A DNA stretch of 64,000 bases. Source: [Muricauda] lutisoli (nom. illeg.) (GTDB lineage: Bacteria > Bacteroidota > Bacteroidia > Flavobacteriales > Flavobacteriaceae). The notes below the pieces were generated by a model. The model searched no databases. It was not told where the DNA came from and was given only the letters and a program-made list of their open reading frames with translations. This document shows positions 35,223 through 44,423 of the stretch, piece after piece (the stretch's first letter is position 1; each line of letters begins with the position of its first letter). The stretch is taken from contig NZ_JAFLND010000001.1 in assembly GCF_017313105.1 (NCBI RefSeq), forward strand, positions 124,001 through 188,000, read 5' to 3'. The position numbers were made by a program, and so were the translations under genes.

Positions 35223-35935
35223 TCTTCCTCAACTTTTTTCTGATACTTTTCTTTATCAAAAACATATAAATAGGCCCCTTTTCTGGAAGCACTCATGTCC
35301 TTCTCATCCAGTCTCACAAGGATGTCAAGTGAATTTATTTTGTTAATGAAATTTCGCTTGTCAAGCTTTTTGTGCAAAATGGATTCGTATAAGTTTTGGA
35401 GCTGTCTCATTGTAAATTTTTCTGGAAGGAGTTCAAACCCGATTGGTTTGGTTAAGGCACGCCTCCTTAAACGGGCTTTTGCCTTTTCTACCATTTCGTT
35501 GTGGTCAAAAATTAGGTGTGGAGCTTCTTTGACATCAAACCAGTGGGCGGAATCTATCTGTATTCCGTCAAATTGGTGGCTCTCTACATCGATCAATGCA
35601 TAATAAGCTACAGAAATTGTACGTTGTCCTGGATCTCTATCTATTTTACTATAAGTATGTAGTTGTTCCAGGTAAATATCGTTCAATCCTGTCAATGTTT
35701 CCAGGACGCGTACGGCTGCTTCGTCCAAGTTTTCATTTTTCTTCAGGAATCCACCGATAAGGGACCACTTCCCCTTTTCAGGATCAAAATTCCTTTTAAT
35801 TAGTAAAATCTTAAGGTTTTCTTTATCGAATCCAAAGATAATGCAGTCGACTGCCAGTAGTACTTGATCTTCTTTTTGATAATAATTGAGATGAATATTT
35901 GGGTCTTCTGACACCTCTAAGTCTTCTTCAAACAT
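35201..35935 (-). CDS. araR: Nudix-family transcriptional regulator of arabinose use (AraR type)
   Basis: A 244-residue regulator with an N-terminal Nudix-like domain (about 20-150) and a C-terminal winged-helix domain (about 160-240, PEKFTMRQLQNLYESIL). The Nudix box GGFLKKNENLDEAAVRVLET lacks the metal-binding Glu pair of active hydrolases (RVLET where RExxEE is expected), so it should sense a ligand and not hydrolyse it. This family (NrtR/AraR type) controls L-arabinose genes in Bacteroides, where the sensor responds to L-arabinose. The gene diverges from susC, and the shared control region holds one copy of the candidate operator. Confidence 0.88.
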   Translation of the reverse strand: MFEEDLEVSEDPNIHLNYYQKEDQVLLAVDCIIFGFDKENLKILLIKRNFDPEKGKWSLIGGFLKKNENLDEAAVRVLETLTGLNDIYLEQLHTYSKIDRDPGQRTISVAYYALIDVESHQFDGIQIDSAHWFDVKEAPHLIFDHNEMVEKAKARLRRRALTKPIGFELLPEKFTMRQLQNLYESILHKKLDKRNFINKINSLDILVRLDEKDMSASRKGAYLYVFDKEKYQKKVEEDGFIFKL

Positions 35936-36005
35936 TTTAATAGTATATAAAGTCCTAACAAAAATATAAACAATTATCTAATAGCGCACCCTTAAAATGA
36001 TTTAC

Positions 36006-36024
36006 AAGTGTTAAAAATACATTT
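36006..36024. promoter_or_regulatory. Candidate AraR operator upstream of susC
   Basis: AAGTGTT-N5-TACATTT, an imperfect palindrome (AAGTGT against ACATTT). All 14 positions outside the 5-base spacer recur, inverted, at 46357-46375 upstream of the first GH51 gene. The site is between araR and susC. It is followed by TAACGAAAAGTTT, which also has a close parallel at the second site. Confidence 0.6.
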
Positions 36025-36037
36025 TTTTAACGAAAAG

Positions 36038-36069
36038 TTTGCAAAACCAATATTTGTTTTATTACTTTA
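36038..36069 (+). promoter_or_regulatory. Possible susC promoter
   Basis: TTTG (36038-36041) would be the -33 element, with an AT-rich, imperfect -7 region (TATTACTTTA, 36060-36069) at about 18 bases. The -7 match is weak. The predicted start would lie about 35-40 bases before the susC ATG. Confidence 0.3.
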
Positions 36070-36111
36070 CATGTGTACAAAGCACACTTAAAACAAATTA
36101 AACTAAACAAA

Positions 36112-39100
36112 ATGCTGAAAAACAAACAATTACAGATAGAGAGGCTGTGGTTTTCAAAAAAGACTTGGATACTTTTTATGTTCTCTCTCTTCCTTGGACT
36201 GCAAATGCAGGCCCAAGATGTGAAAACTGTTTCCGGTACGGTTGCCGATTCTGCTACGGGAACACCTATTCCCGGTGCTAATGTGATCGTTAAAGGAACT
36301 ACGAATGGTACCGTTACCGATTTTGATGGTAACTACACTATTGAGGCATCATCTAATAGCATATTGGTGTTTAGCTATGTAGGATTCAGGCCTCAAGAAA
36401 TCGAAGTCGGTAGTCGGACAACGATCAATGTTGCAATGACTGAAGACGTTTCCACCTTGGACGAGGTTGTTGTTGTGGGGTATGGTTCCCAAAAGAAGGA
36501 AGATCTGACGGGGGCCGTAAGTTTGGTGGATCCAGAAGAAATGACCAAGCAAGCTACAAACGATGTAACCCAAATGATGCAAGGCCGTGTTGCAGGGGTT
36601 TCTATTACTTCCGATGGCCAACCAGGTGCAGCGCCAAGTGTACGTATTAGAGGTGTTGCTACTTTTGGTATAGGGGCCAGCGCTGAGCCCTTATACGTAG
36701 TTGATGGGGTGCCCATTGATGGAATTAGAGATATTAACCCTAATGATATTGAGTCTGTTCAAGTGCTGAAAGATGCATCTGCCGGTGCTATTTATGGTAA
36801 CAGAGCTGGTAATGGGGTAATCATAATCACTACAAAATCTGGTAAAAGGTCTCAAAAGGTGACTTTTAGTTTTTCATCATATTTTGGTGTACAAAACATA
36901 ACGCAGAAACTTCCAGTTCTGGATAGAGTGGGTTATCAAACCATTAATAGAGAGTTAATAAGTAATGGTGGAAATACAGTACCAATACCTACCGGGAATG
37001 ATCCCAACTCGCCAGATTTTATCGATGATATTGATACCGATTGGCAAGAAGAAGGTTATGTTACAGGTTTTATCCAAAATCATAACTTTAATGTAACCGG
37101 TGGTACTGAGAGTACTAAATATTTTATGTCCTTGGATTATTTGGACAATGAAGGTACACTGGTGGGGCAAGGTCCAAATTATGAGCGTTATTCTTTTAGG
37201 GTTAATACGGAAGCAAAATTCGGGAAATTCACAGTTGGTGAAAATCTCTTTTTTGTGCGTTCGGACGAGAATCCTTTATTTGATACAGCTACCATTAATT
37301 TACCAGGCGGAAGACCAACGTTGGTCAATGACTTGCTTCAAGCTGCACCAACTATTCCAGTAGAGGATCCAAATCGTTTAGGTGGATTTGGTGGTGCAAA
37401 TTCTGTAATACATCAATCAATAACACTTAATGTGCCCGGTATAAATACATTGATTGATAACCAATCAAAGGTAAACAGGTTAAATGCTAACCTGTACTTA
37501 AGTTACGAGCCAATTGACGGGCTGGTTTTAAAATCTAGTGCATCATACAATACTACTAATATTGAAGGTCAACTATTTGTTCCCGAATACGATTTGGGTT
37601 ACTTTTTCCCGAATCCTTTGGCTCAGTTACGTGTTGTAAATACTAGTATTGACCGATTTTTGATTGAGAACACGGCCAATTATACCAAAGAGTTTGACAA
37701 GCATAATCTATCCGTCTTAGTTGGACAAACTTATCAAAAAGATAATTTTAGAGCTATTACGACTGTGGGTGGAGGTTTGACTGCGCCTTACATCTTAAAC
37801 TTGGAAAATGCCACCGAATATAGTGTTTTCGATAACATCCAAGAATCGGCATTATATTCCTTTTTGGGACGTGTGAACTATTCTTTTGATGACAAATATT
37901 TCCTTACAGGAAACCTTAGATATGACGGTTCTTCAAGATTTAATCCTGATGTTCGGTACGAAGTTTTTCCATCAGTCTCCGCGGCTTGGAAAATACATAA
38001 CGAATTCGATTTACCCGACTTTATAAGAAGCCTTAAATTAAGAGGTGGTTGGGGTGAAGTGGGTAACCAAGAAATTGGAAACTATCTTTACCAAAGAACC
38101 GTAAACAGGGGTATTCCTTATCAATTCTCGGGAGGGCCGACTGTTGTGGGCGGGGCTGTAACCCAGCTTATTGATGAGGATATCAAATGGGAAACCAGAA
38201 GAACGAGCAGTATTGGCATTGATGCTACCTTGTTCAAAGGAGGACTGGATTTTACTGCGGAATATTATAGAAATACATCTGAGGATGTTTTAGTTAATAT
38301 TCCCATACCATTGTCAAACACGGTAGGTGCATTTAATTCTGAAATATTATCCAATGCAGGTTCAATTAGAAATTCAGGTATAGAATTATCCGCTGTTTAT
38401 AGACAACCAATTGGTGATGATTTTTCATTTGAGATTGCCCCAAACTTTTATACAGTAAATAACGAGATACTAGAAATTGGCGGTCAAGAATTTATTACCG
38501 GTACGGGAAGCAGAAATATTGTAGGTCGTTCCTTAGGGGAACATTATGGTTGGGTTTATGATGGCATATTTCAAAGTGCTGATGAAGTAAGCAATGCACC
38601 TTTTCAAGCACCGGGAACGGCACCGGGAGATATTAAATTTGCGGACATAAGTGGTCCTGATGGAACACCGGATGGTGTTGTTAATGACGATGACCGTACT
38701 TTCTTAGGTCAAGGATTACCAACCTATTACTACGGTTTGAACATAACGGCCAATTATAAAAACTTTGATTTCACTATTTTCGGACAAGGAAGTGGGGGAA
38801 ACTTGATCAACAGTAATCTGTATCGTGGTTTGATGCCAACTACTGGATATACCAACTGGCATGAGGATATTTTAGATCGTTGGACACCTTCCAATACAAA
38901 TACCGATGTGCCACGTGTAGTTTTCGGAGATCCAAACAACAATCAGCGTGATTCCAATAGGCCAGGATGGTTGCAAGATGGAGATTATTTTAGGATTAAC
39001 ACCATATCGTTGGGTTATTCATTACCTAATAACATTCTCGAGAAGTTTCATATGTCCAAGGCGAGATTTTATGTTACATTCCAAAATGTAGCTGTTTTTT

Positions 39101-39216
39101 CAAAATATAAAGGGTATAATCCAGATTTTCAAGCTGGAGTCTTGAACCCTGGTTTTGATTTTGGAACATATCCAAGACCAATGACATCCATGTTAGGTGT
39201 TCAATTAAAATTTTAA
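36112..39216 (+). CDS. SusC-type TonB-dependent glycan importer
   Basis: A 1034-residue outer-membrane transporter that moves oligosaccharides across the outer membrane with its SusD lid. It has a signal peptide (ending MQAQ), a carboxypeptidase-regulatory-like domain (VSGTVADSATGTPIPGANV), a TonB-box-like DEVVVVGYG, a plug (GVPIDGIRDINPNDIESVQ) and a barrel ending in Phe (GVQLKF). The ATG at 36112 is chosen over the in-frame GTG at 36073 because it fits the signal peptide. susD follows after 12 bases. The cargo is probably arabinan or arabino-oligosaccharides, from the enzymes downstream. Confidence 0.95.
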   Translation: MLKNKQLQIERLWFSKKTWILFMFSLFLGLQMQAQDVKTVSGTVADSATGTPIPGANVIVKGTTNGTVTDFDGNYTIEASSNSILVFSYVGFRPQEIEVGSRTTINVAMTEDVSTLDEVVVVGYGSQKKEDLTGAVSLVDPEEMTKQATNDVTQMMQGRVAGVSITSDGQPGAAPSVRIRGVATFGIGASAEPLYVVDGVPIDGIRDINPNDIESVQVLKDASAGAIYGNRAGNGVIIITTKSGKRSQKVTFSFSSYFGVQNITQKLPVLDRVGYQTINRELISNGGNTVPIPTGNDPNSPDFIDDIDTDWQEEGYVTGFIQNHNFNVTGGTESTKYFMSLDYLDNEGTLVGQGPNYERYSFRVNTEAKFGKFTVGENLFFVRSDENPLFDTATINLPGGRPTLVNDLLQAAPTIPVEDPNRLGGFGGANSVIHQSITLNVPGINTLIDNQSKVNRLNANLYLSYEPIDGLVLKSSASYNTTNIEGQLFVPEYDLGYFFPNPLAQLRVVNTSIDRFLIENTANYTKEFDKHNLSVLVGQTYQKDNFRAITTVGGGLTAPYILNLENATEYSVFDNIQESALYSFLGRVNYSFDDKYFLTGNLRYDGSSRFNPDVRYEVFPSVSAAWKIHNEFDLPDFIRSLKLRGGWGEVGNQEIGNYLYQRTVNRGIPYQFSGGPTVVGGAVTQLIDEDIKWETRRTSSIGIDATLFKGGLDFTAEYYRNTSEDVLVNIPIPLSNTVGAFNSEILSNAGSIRNSGIELSAVYRQPIGDDFSFEIAPNFYTVNNEILEIGGQEFITGTGSRNIVGRSLGEHYGWVYDGIFQSADEVSNAPFQAPGTAPGDIKFADISGPDGTPDGVVNDDDRTFLGQGLPTYYYGLNITANYKNFDFTIFGQGSGGNLINSNLYRGLMPTTGYTNWHEDILDRWTPSNTNTDVPRVVFGDPNNNQRDSNRPGWLQDGDYFRINTISLGYSLPNNILEKFHMSKARFYVTFQNVAVFSKYKGYNPDFQAGVLNPGFDFGTYPRPMTSMLGVQLKF

Positions 39217-39228
39217 AAGCTAAGAAAA

Positions 39229-40779
39229 ATGAAAACATATTTCACAAAGATATTTTTACTTGTAGTTGTTTTTACACCACTTATTTCGTGTGATAATGAA
39301 CTGGATATTAAAAACACAAACAGGCTTGCAACTGAAGAATATTATCAAAGTCAAGAGGAAGCTCAAGCTGCCGTAGATGCCATTTATAATGGACTTATTA
39401 TAGATGGTAATTATCAGAGAATGACACCAATTATGGGTGACGCAAGAGGAGATGAAGCGCGATCAAGGAGTCCTTGGATATTTTTAGCTCAAACAGCTAA
39501 TTTTACAGTGCCATCTACAGATGGAGCACTCGAAATAGCTTATTTAGGCTATTATACGGTAATCAATAGGGCTAATCAGGCTTTAGAAGCTATTGACCAA
39601 ATAGAGGATATTCAACCAGAGCTTAGGGACCGTCTTCTTGGCCAGGCTTATTTTTTAAGGGCTTTGGCATATTTTAATGCTACGAATGTTTACGATAATG
39701 TCCCTTTGGTTTTAGAAGTGCAAACTGGAGCTGAAACTTTTTTTCCTTCTAATCAAGAAACTACCCAGGCGGAGATATATGCACAGATAGAATCAGATTT
39801 AAATGAGGCTATAACCAAACTTCCTGTGAGCTACGATAATGTTTCTGGACCGGATATGGGTCAAGCAGCACGTGCTACTGTCGGAGCGGCCAATTCATTA
39901 ATGGGCAAACTCAAATTATATCAAGGCGATTATGCCGGAGCTTTACCGTATTTTCAAACTGTTGTTAATTCTGGTGTATATGATCTAGCTCCCAATTATG
40001 GGGATTTATTTTCTCAGGATCCGGCAATTGAAAATGCAAATCCTGGTAGAATATTTTGGGCAGAATTTACGCAAAGCGCAAATGTAGATTTCAATTGGGG
40101 CGGCGATCCAACAGTTAATTGGAGACAATTTTCGGCAATCGCTCCAACATATTCAGGTGCGGATTTTTACGACTTCATCCCAACTCAATTCCTTGTTGAT
40201 GAATTAAAAGAAGAAAGAACCATAAACGATGAAATAGATCCGAGATACCCCGCTACCATTCTGTCCTATCTTCCAGATGAAGGATTGACACAATCTTATG
40301 GTCAACCATATTTCTTAGATCAAAATGAAAATTATATTGCTAAATATACTTTAGCAAATACTGGAGGAGATCCTTTTGTTTGTGGTATTAACTACCATGT
40401 TATACGTTTTGCGGATGTATTGCTCATGTATGCGGAATGTTTGGCGAATACGGGTAATATTCCATCGGCAGCAACTCATGTTCAGCGTGTTAGGGATAGG
40501 GCAAACCTTCCTGATCGAGAAGCGGAGTTTGCTGCCTATAACCTAAATGAATTTATGGATCAGTTGGCACACGAGCGTGTTACTGAATTGGCAATAGAAG
40601 GTTTAAGATGGTACGATATAAAAAGATGGGGATGGTTAGATGATCCTGCAAAATTGAATGAGCTTCAAGCAAATGATCCAGATTTTAACAGCTATGCTCC
40701 AAATAGGAAATATCAACCATTTCCTCAAACTGAATTGGATCGTAATCCAAATTTAGTGGGTAACTCAGCGAACGATTAG
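39229..40779 (+). CDS. SusD-type surface glycan-binding lipoprotein (RagB/SusD)
   Basis: A 516-residue surface lipoprotein (lipobox LISCD) of the RagB/SusD family, made of tetratricopeptide-like helices. NTNRLATEEYYQSQEEAQAA is typical of the N-terminal region, and ERVTELAIEGLRWYDIKRWG of the C-terminal one. It forms the lid of the SusC channel and binds the incoming glycan. A terminator-like hairpin follows the stop. Confidence 0.95.
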   Translation: MKTYFTKIFLLVVVFTPLISCDNELDIKNTNRLATEEYYQSQEEAQAAVDAIYNGLIIDGNYQRMTPIMGDARGDEARSRSPWIFLAQTANFTVPSTDGALEIAYLGYYTVINRANQALEAIDQIEDIQPELRDRLLGQAYFLRALAYFNATNVYDNVPLVLEVQTGAETFFPSNQETTQAEIYAQIESDLNEAITKLPVSYDNVSGPDMGQAARATVGAANSLMGKLKLYQGDYAGALPYFQTVVNSGVYDLAPNYGDLFSQDPAIENANPGRIFWAEFTQSANVDFNWGGDPTVNWRQFSAIAPTYSGADFYDFIPTQFLVDELKEERTINDEIDPRYPATILSYLPDEGLTQSYGQPYFLDQNENYIAKYTLANTGGDPFVCGINYHVIRFADVLLMYAECLANTGNIPSAATHVQRVRDRANLPDREAEFAAYNLNEFMDQLAHERVTELAIEGLRWYDIKRWGWLDDPAKLNELQANDPDFNSYAPNRKYQPFPQTELDRNPNLVGNSAND

Positions 40780-40794
40780 CCTCAATTGTGCATT

Positions 40795-40839
40795 ATCCCT
40801 TGGTTGCTGTTCGTTTGAGCAGAAAACCAAGGGATTTTT
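40795..40839 (+). terminator. Rho-independent terminator after susD
   Basis: ATCCCTTGGTT (40795-40805) pairs perfectly with AACCAAGGGAT (40825-40835) around a 19-base loop that can form an inner stem, and is followed by a short T-run. It could cap the susC-susD transcript and let only part of the signal reach the downstream genes. Confidence 0.8.
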
Positions 40840-40860
40840 ATTAAAAATTAAATCAATATC

Positions 40861-43800
40861 ATGGAGCAAATAAGAACATTTAGTTATTTATTTCTATTGG
40901 TGTTGACGTTTTCTTGTGGTAAATCTTCCGGTAAGAACACCTTATTTCAGCTGTTGCCTTCAAACAGGACCGGAGTTGACTTCATAAATAGAATAACCAC
41001 AAGCGATAGTGTGAATCTACTTACCTATGAGTACTTGTACAACGGTGGAGGAGTTGGTGTGGGTCATTTCAACAAAGACAGTCTGCCCGATTTAATATTT
41101 ACTTCCAACATGGAAGAAAGTAAAATTTATTTAAATAAGGGGAACTTACAGTTTGAGGACATTACCCTTAAATCAAATATCAACACTAACAACAATTGGT
41201 GTACAGGGGTCAGTGTAATCGATATAAATGGTGATGGCCTTGATGATATTTATATTTCTGTGGGAGGTATGGGAAACAAGGATAGCTACCCAAATTTACT
41301 TTACATAAATCAGGGAGATTCAACCTTCGTAGAATCTGCAAAAGAATATGGTCTAGATGATAAGGGTGAATCAATCCAATCCATTTTTTTTGATTATGAT
41401 CGGGATGGTGACCTAGACATGTATTTGCTAACTGGAGGTGGGTTTGAAAATTCGGCCATAATGGTGAGGCCAATGGTTACCAATGGAACCTATAGAAACA
41501 CGGATAGACTTTATAGAAATGATTTTAATGAGTCCATTGGTCATCCGGTTTACACCAACGTATCCAGAGAAGCAGGTATAAATTTTGAAGGATTTGGTTT
41601 GGGTGTTTCGGTCATTGATGCAAATAATGATACTTGGCCGGATATATATGTCTCCAATGATTATTTATCAAGGGATTTATTGTACGTAAATAATAAAGAT
41701 GGATCGTTTTCGGAAGAAGCATTGACATATTTTGGGCATACAAGTCATTTTTCCATGGGCAATGATGTTGCCGATATCAACAATGATGGTTTAATGGATG
41801 TCATCACTTTGGATATGCTACCCGAACAGCGCAAAAGAAGAAAGCTTATGTCCGGCTCACATTCCTACGATATGTTCCAAATGGCTAAGAAGTTCGGTTA
41901 TGGGCACCAGTATATGCGCAATATGCTGCATTACAATAATGGCAATGGTACTTTTAGCGAAATTGGACAACTAGTAGGAATCGATAGAACAGATTGGAGC
42001 TGGGCCCCCCTCATATCTGATTTTAACAACGATGGAAATAATGACATTTTCATCACCAATGGTTATGGCAAAGATATCACTGACCTTGATTTTGTTAAGT
42101 TTAGGCAAAGTGGCGCTGGGACATTTTCCGATCCCGAAGATATTCGAAAATCTGTTCTTGATTGTCTGGTTGTTAGGCCTACCATAGCGCTTAGCAACTA
42201 TATTTTTGCTAATAAGGGGCAGTTGAAATTTCAAAAAAGGGCTAATGAATGGGGTCTTCAGCAAAAATCCATTTCTAATGGAGCATGCTACACAGACTTG
42301 GATTTAGATGGTGATTTGGAACTTGTGGTGAACAATATTGATCAGCCAGCTTTCATATATAAGAACAACACAAGGGAGTTGGGAGAAAATTCTAACTATA
42401 TTCAAATTTCACTTGTAGGCGATAAATTCAATCCACAGGCCATAGGTGCCGAAGTTACCCTGTATCATGGAAGTGATATTCAAAAGAAGGTGCTTCAGTC
42501 GGTCCGGGGGTTTCAGAGTAGTGTAGAGAAAGAACTTCATTTTGGTTTGGGGGCAACTAGTCAAATCGATAGTATCGAAATAATCTGGCCCAACGGTAAA
42601 ACCTCTACGCAAACAAATGTATTGCCCAATCAACGTCTCAAAGTGAATTATTCAGACGTAAATACAATCGAAAAGAGAAAATATGAAAATGGGCAACCGA
42701 TTTTCCAGATTGATTCCTTAGTTGATTTTAAACACGAGGAGAGGGTTTTTAACGACTTCAACGTACAGTCACTCTTAAACCATGGATTTTCAAATTTAGG
42801 GCCTGGCCTTGCTGTGGGCGATATTAATGCTGATGACTTGCAGGATATATTCGTAGGAGGGTCATATGGTTTTGCTTCAACTATTTTTGTTCAGCAGCAA
42901 TCTGGAGGATTTGAGAAAATAGAAATTCCAGATAGTGAATTGTACGAGGATTTGGGAGCTTTATTTTTTGATGCTAACGGGGATGGTCTACAGGATTTAT
43001 ATGTTGTCAGTGGCGGATCCGAACGGTATACGGGGCATCAGGGGTATCAAGATAGACTGTACCTTAATAATCCTGATAAAGTAGGCACTTTTGCCGAAGG
43101 TGTTCTCCCTACAATGCATGAAAGTACTTCTACTGTTGTTGGTGGCGACTTTGATGGTGATGGGGATATTGACTTGTTTGTTGGAGGCAGAGTAGTTCCG
43201 GGACGTTATCCTGAATCGCCGGCAAGTTATGTGTTGGAAAATAGAAATGGTCAATTTGTTGATGTAACTCAGGAGGTTGCTCCATCAATCGAAAATATTG
43301 GAATGGTTTCATCAGCGGTGTGGACAGATTATAATAACGATTCCCACCTGGATTTGGTATTGGTCGGTGAATTTATGCCTATTACCGTTTTTAAGGGAAA
43401 TGGAATAAAATTAAAAAACATAACCGATCAAACCTCACTTGCCGAAACCAATGGTCTATGGAACAGCATTGTTGCAGAAGATTTTGATAATGATGGAGAT
43501 ATTGACTTTGTAGTGGGTAATATCGGGCTCAACTCACCACTTAAAGGGACCGCTGAGCATCCTTTAAGATTGGACTATGCGGATTTTGATGAGAATGGAT
43601 TCATTGACCCCATTTTTTCGGTTTATGAAGAGGGGGGCTACCACCCTATGACTTCCTTGGATGAATTGACTGCACAGTTGCCACATTTAAAAAAACAGAT
43701 ATTACATTATAGAACTTATGCGAAATCGACCACGAAAGATATTTTGGAAATTTTGGGTTCTAAACAATATGCAACTCTGGAGAGTAAGGTGATGAGCTCA

Positions 43801-44376
43801 TCAATAATTCAAAATAATGGCAAAAATGGTTTTTCAGTTTACCCATTGTCCCTTGAAACCCAGTTTGCACCAGTCTATGGAATATTGGCGGAGGACTTAA
43901 ATTTTGACGGTCTATTAGACCTTGTTCTTGTAGGAAATTCATTTGACACAGAAGTAGTCTATGGGAGATACGACGCCTCTATTGGCACTGTATTATTGAA
44001 CAAAGGAGGAACATCTTTTGAAGGGATTGACCCTGCTATATCTGGTTTTAAAGCGTTTGGGGACTCAAAAAGTATGGTCCGTTTGGATATTTCTAATGGA
44101 CAGTCTCTGGTACTTGTTGGAAAAAATAATGGTTCAATGGATAATTTTATTATTGCGGAATCTGAAAAACAGAAAAAAATTGACTTTCAAAATGGTGAAA
44201 GCACTGCCAAAGTTTTTTTTAACAATGGGAAGAAAAGAAAAGAAGAAAATTTGATGGGCACTGGCTACCTCTCCCAGACTTCCAATAGTATTATTGTTTC
44301 AAGTGTAGTCGATTCCATCCAATTTTTTGATGTGACCAAAAAGCTGGTCCGCACGGAAATTCCAAATAAAAACTAA
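40861..44376 (+). CDS. Large FG-GAP/ASPIC-UnbV repeat lipoprotein
   Basis: A 1171-residue predicted lipoprotein (lipobox TFSCG). It has about 13 calcium-binding-type FG-GAP/VCBS motifs (DINGDGLDD, DYDRDGDLD, DINNDGLMD, DFNNDGNND, DLDLDGDLE, DANGDGLQD, DFDGDGDID and others). Between the two propeller-like halves is an ASPIC/UnbV domain (about 530-600: GAEVTLYHG, SVRGFQSSVE, IIWPNGK). It occupies the place right after susD where SusE/SusF-type surface glycan-binding proteins usually sit, so it may be a surface binding protein. Function is inferred from position; family members rarely have known roles. Confidence 0.88.
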   Translation: MEQIRTFSYLFLLVLTFSCGKSSGKNTLFQLLPSNRTGVDFINRITTSDSVNLLTYEYLYNGGGVGVGHFNKDSLPDLIFTSNMEESKIYLNKGNLQFEDITLKSNINTNNNWCTGVSVIDINGDGLDDIYISVGGMGNKDSYPNLLYINQGDSTFVESAKEYGLDDKGESIQSIFFDYDRDGDLDMYLLTGGGFENSAIMVRPMVTNGTYRNTDRLYRNDFNESIGHPVYTNVSREAGINFEGFGLGVSVIDANNDTWPDIYVSNDYLSRDLLYVNNKDGSFSEEALTYFGHTSHFSMGNDVADINNDGLMDVITLDMLPEQRKRRKLMSGSHSYDMFQMAKKFGYGHQYMRNMLHYNNGNGTFSEIGQLVGIDRTDWSWAPLISDFNNDGNNDIFITNGYGKDITDLDFVKFRQSGAGTFSDPEDIRKSVLDCLVVRPTIALSNYIFANKGQLKFQKRANEWGLQQKSISNGACYTDLDLDGDLELVVNNIDQPAFIYKNNTRELGENSNYIQISLVGDKFNPQAIGAEVTLYHGSDIQKKVLQSVRGFQSSVEKELHFGLGATSQIDSIEIIWPNGKTSTQTNVLPNQRLKVNYSDVNTIEKRKYENGQPIFQIDSLVDFKHEERVFNDFNVQSLLNHGFSNLGPGLAVGDINADDLQDIFVGGSYGFASTIFVQQQSGGFEKIEIPDSELYEDLGALFFDANGDGLQDLYVVSGGSERYTGHQGYQDRLYLNNPDKVGTFAEGVLPTMHESTSTVVGGDFDGDGDIDLFVGGRVVPGRYPESPASYVLENRNGQFVDVTQEVAPSIENIGMVSSAVWTDYNNDSHLDLVLVGEFMPITVFKGNGIKLKNITDQTSLAETNGLWNSIVAEDFDNDGDIDFVVGNIGLNSPLKGTAEHPLRLDYADFDENGFIDPIFSVYEEGGYHPMTSLDELTAQLPHLKKQILHYRTYAKSTTKDILEILGSKQYATLESKVMSSSIIQNNGKNGFSVYPLSLETQFAPVYGILAEDLNFDGLLDLVLVGNSFDTEVVYGRYDASIGTVLLNKGGTSFEGIDPAISGFKAFGDSKSMVRLDISNGQSLVLVGKNNGSMDNFIIAESEKQKKIDFQNGESTAKVFFNNGKKRKEENLMGTGYLSQTSNSIIVSSVVDSIQFFDVTKKLVRTEIPNKN

Positions 44377-44423
44377 GATCACTGGCACCGTGTATTTTTT
44401 ATAATTCTACAAAACAGTTGATA

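Noticed and set aside
35201..35935. Reading the Nudix protein as a Nudix hydrolase
   Set aside because: The Nudix box lacks the metal-binding Glu pair and a winged-helix domain follows, which fits a regulator.
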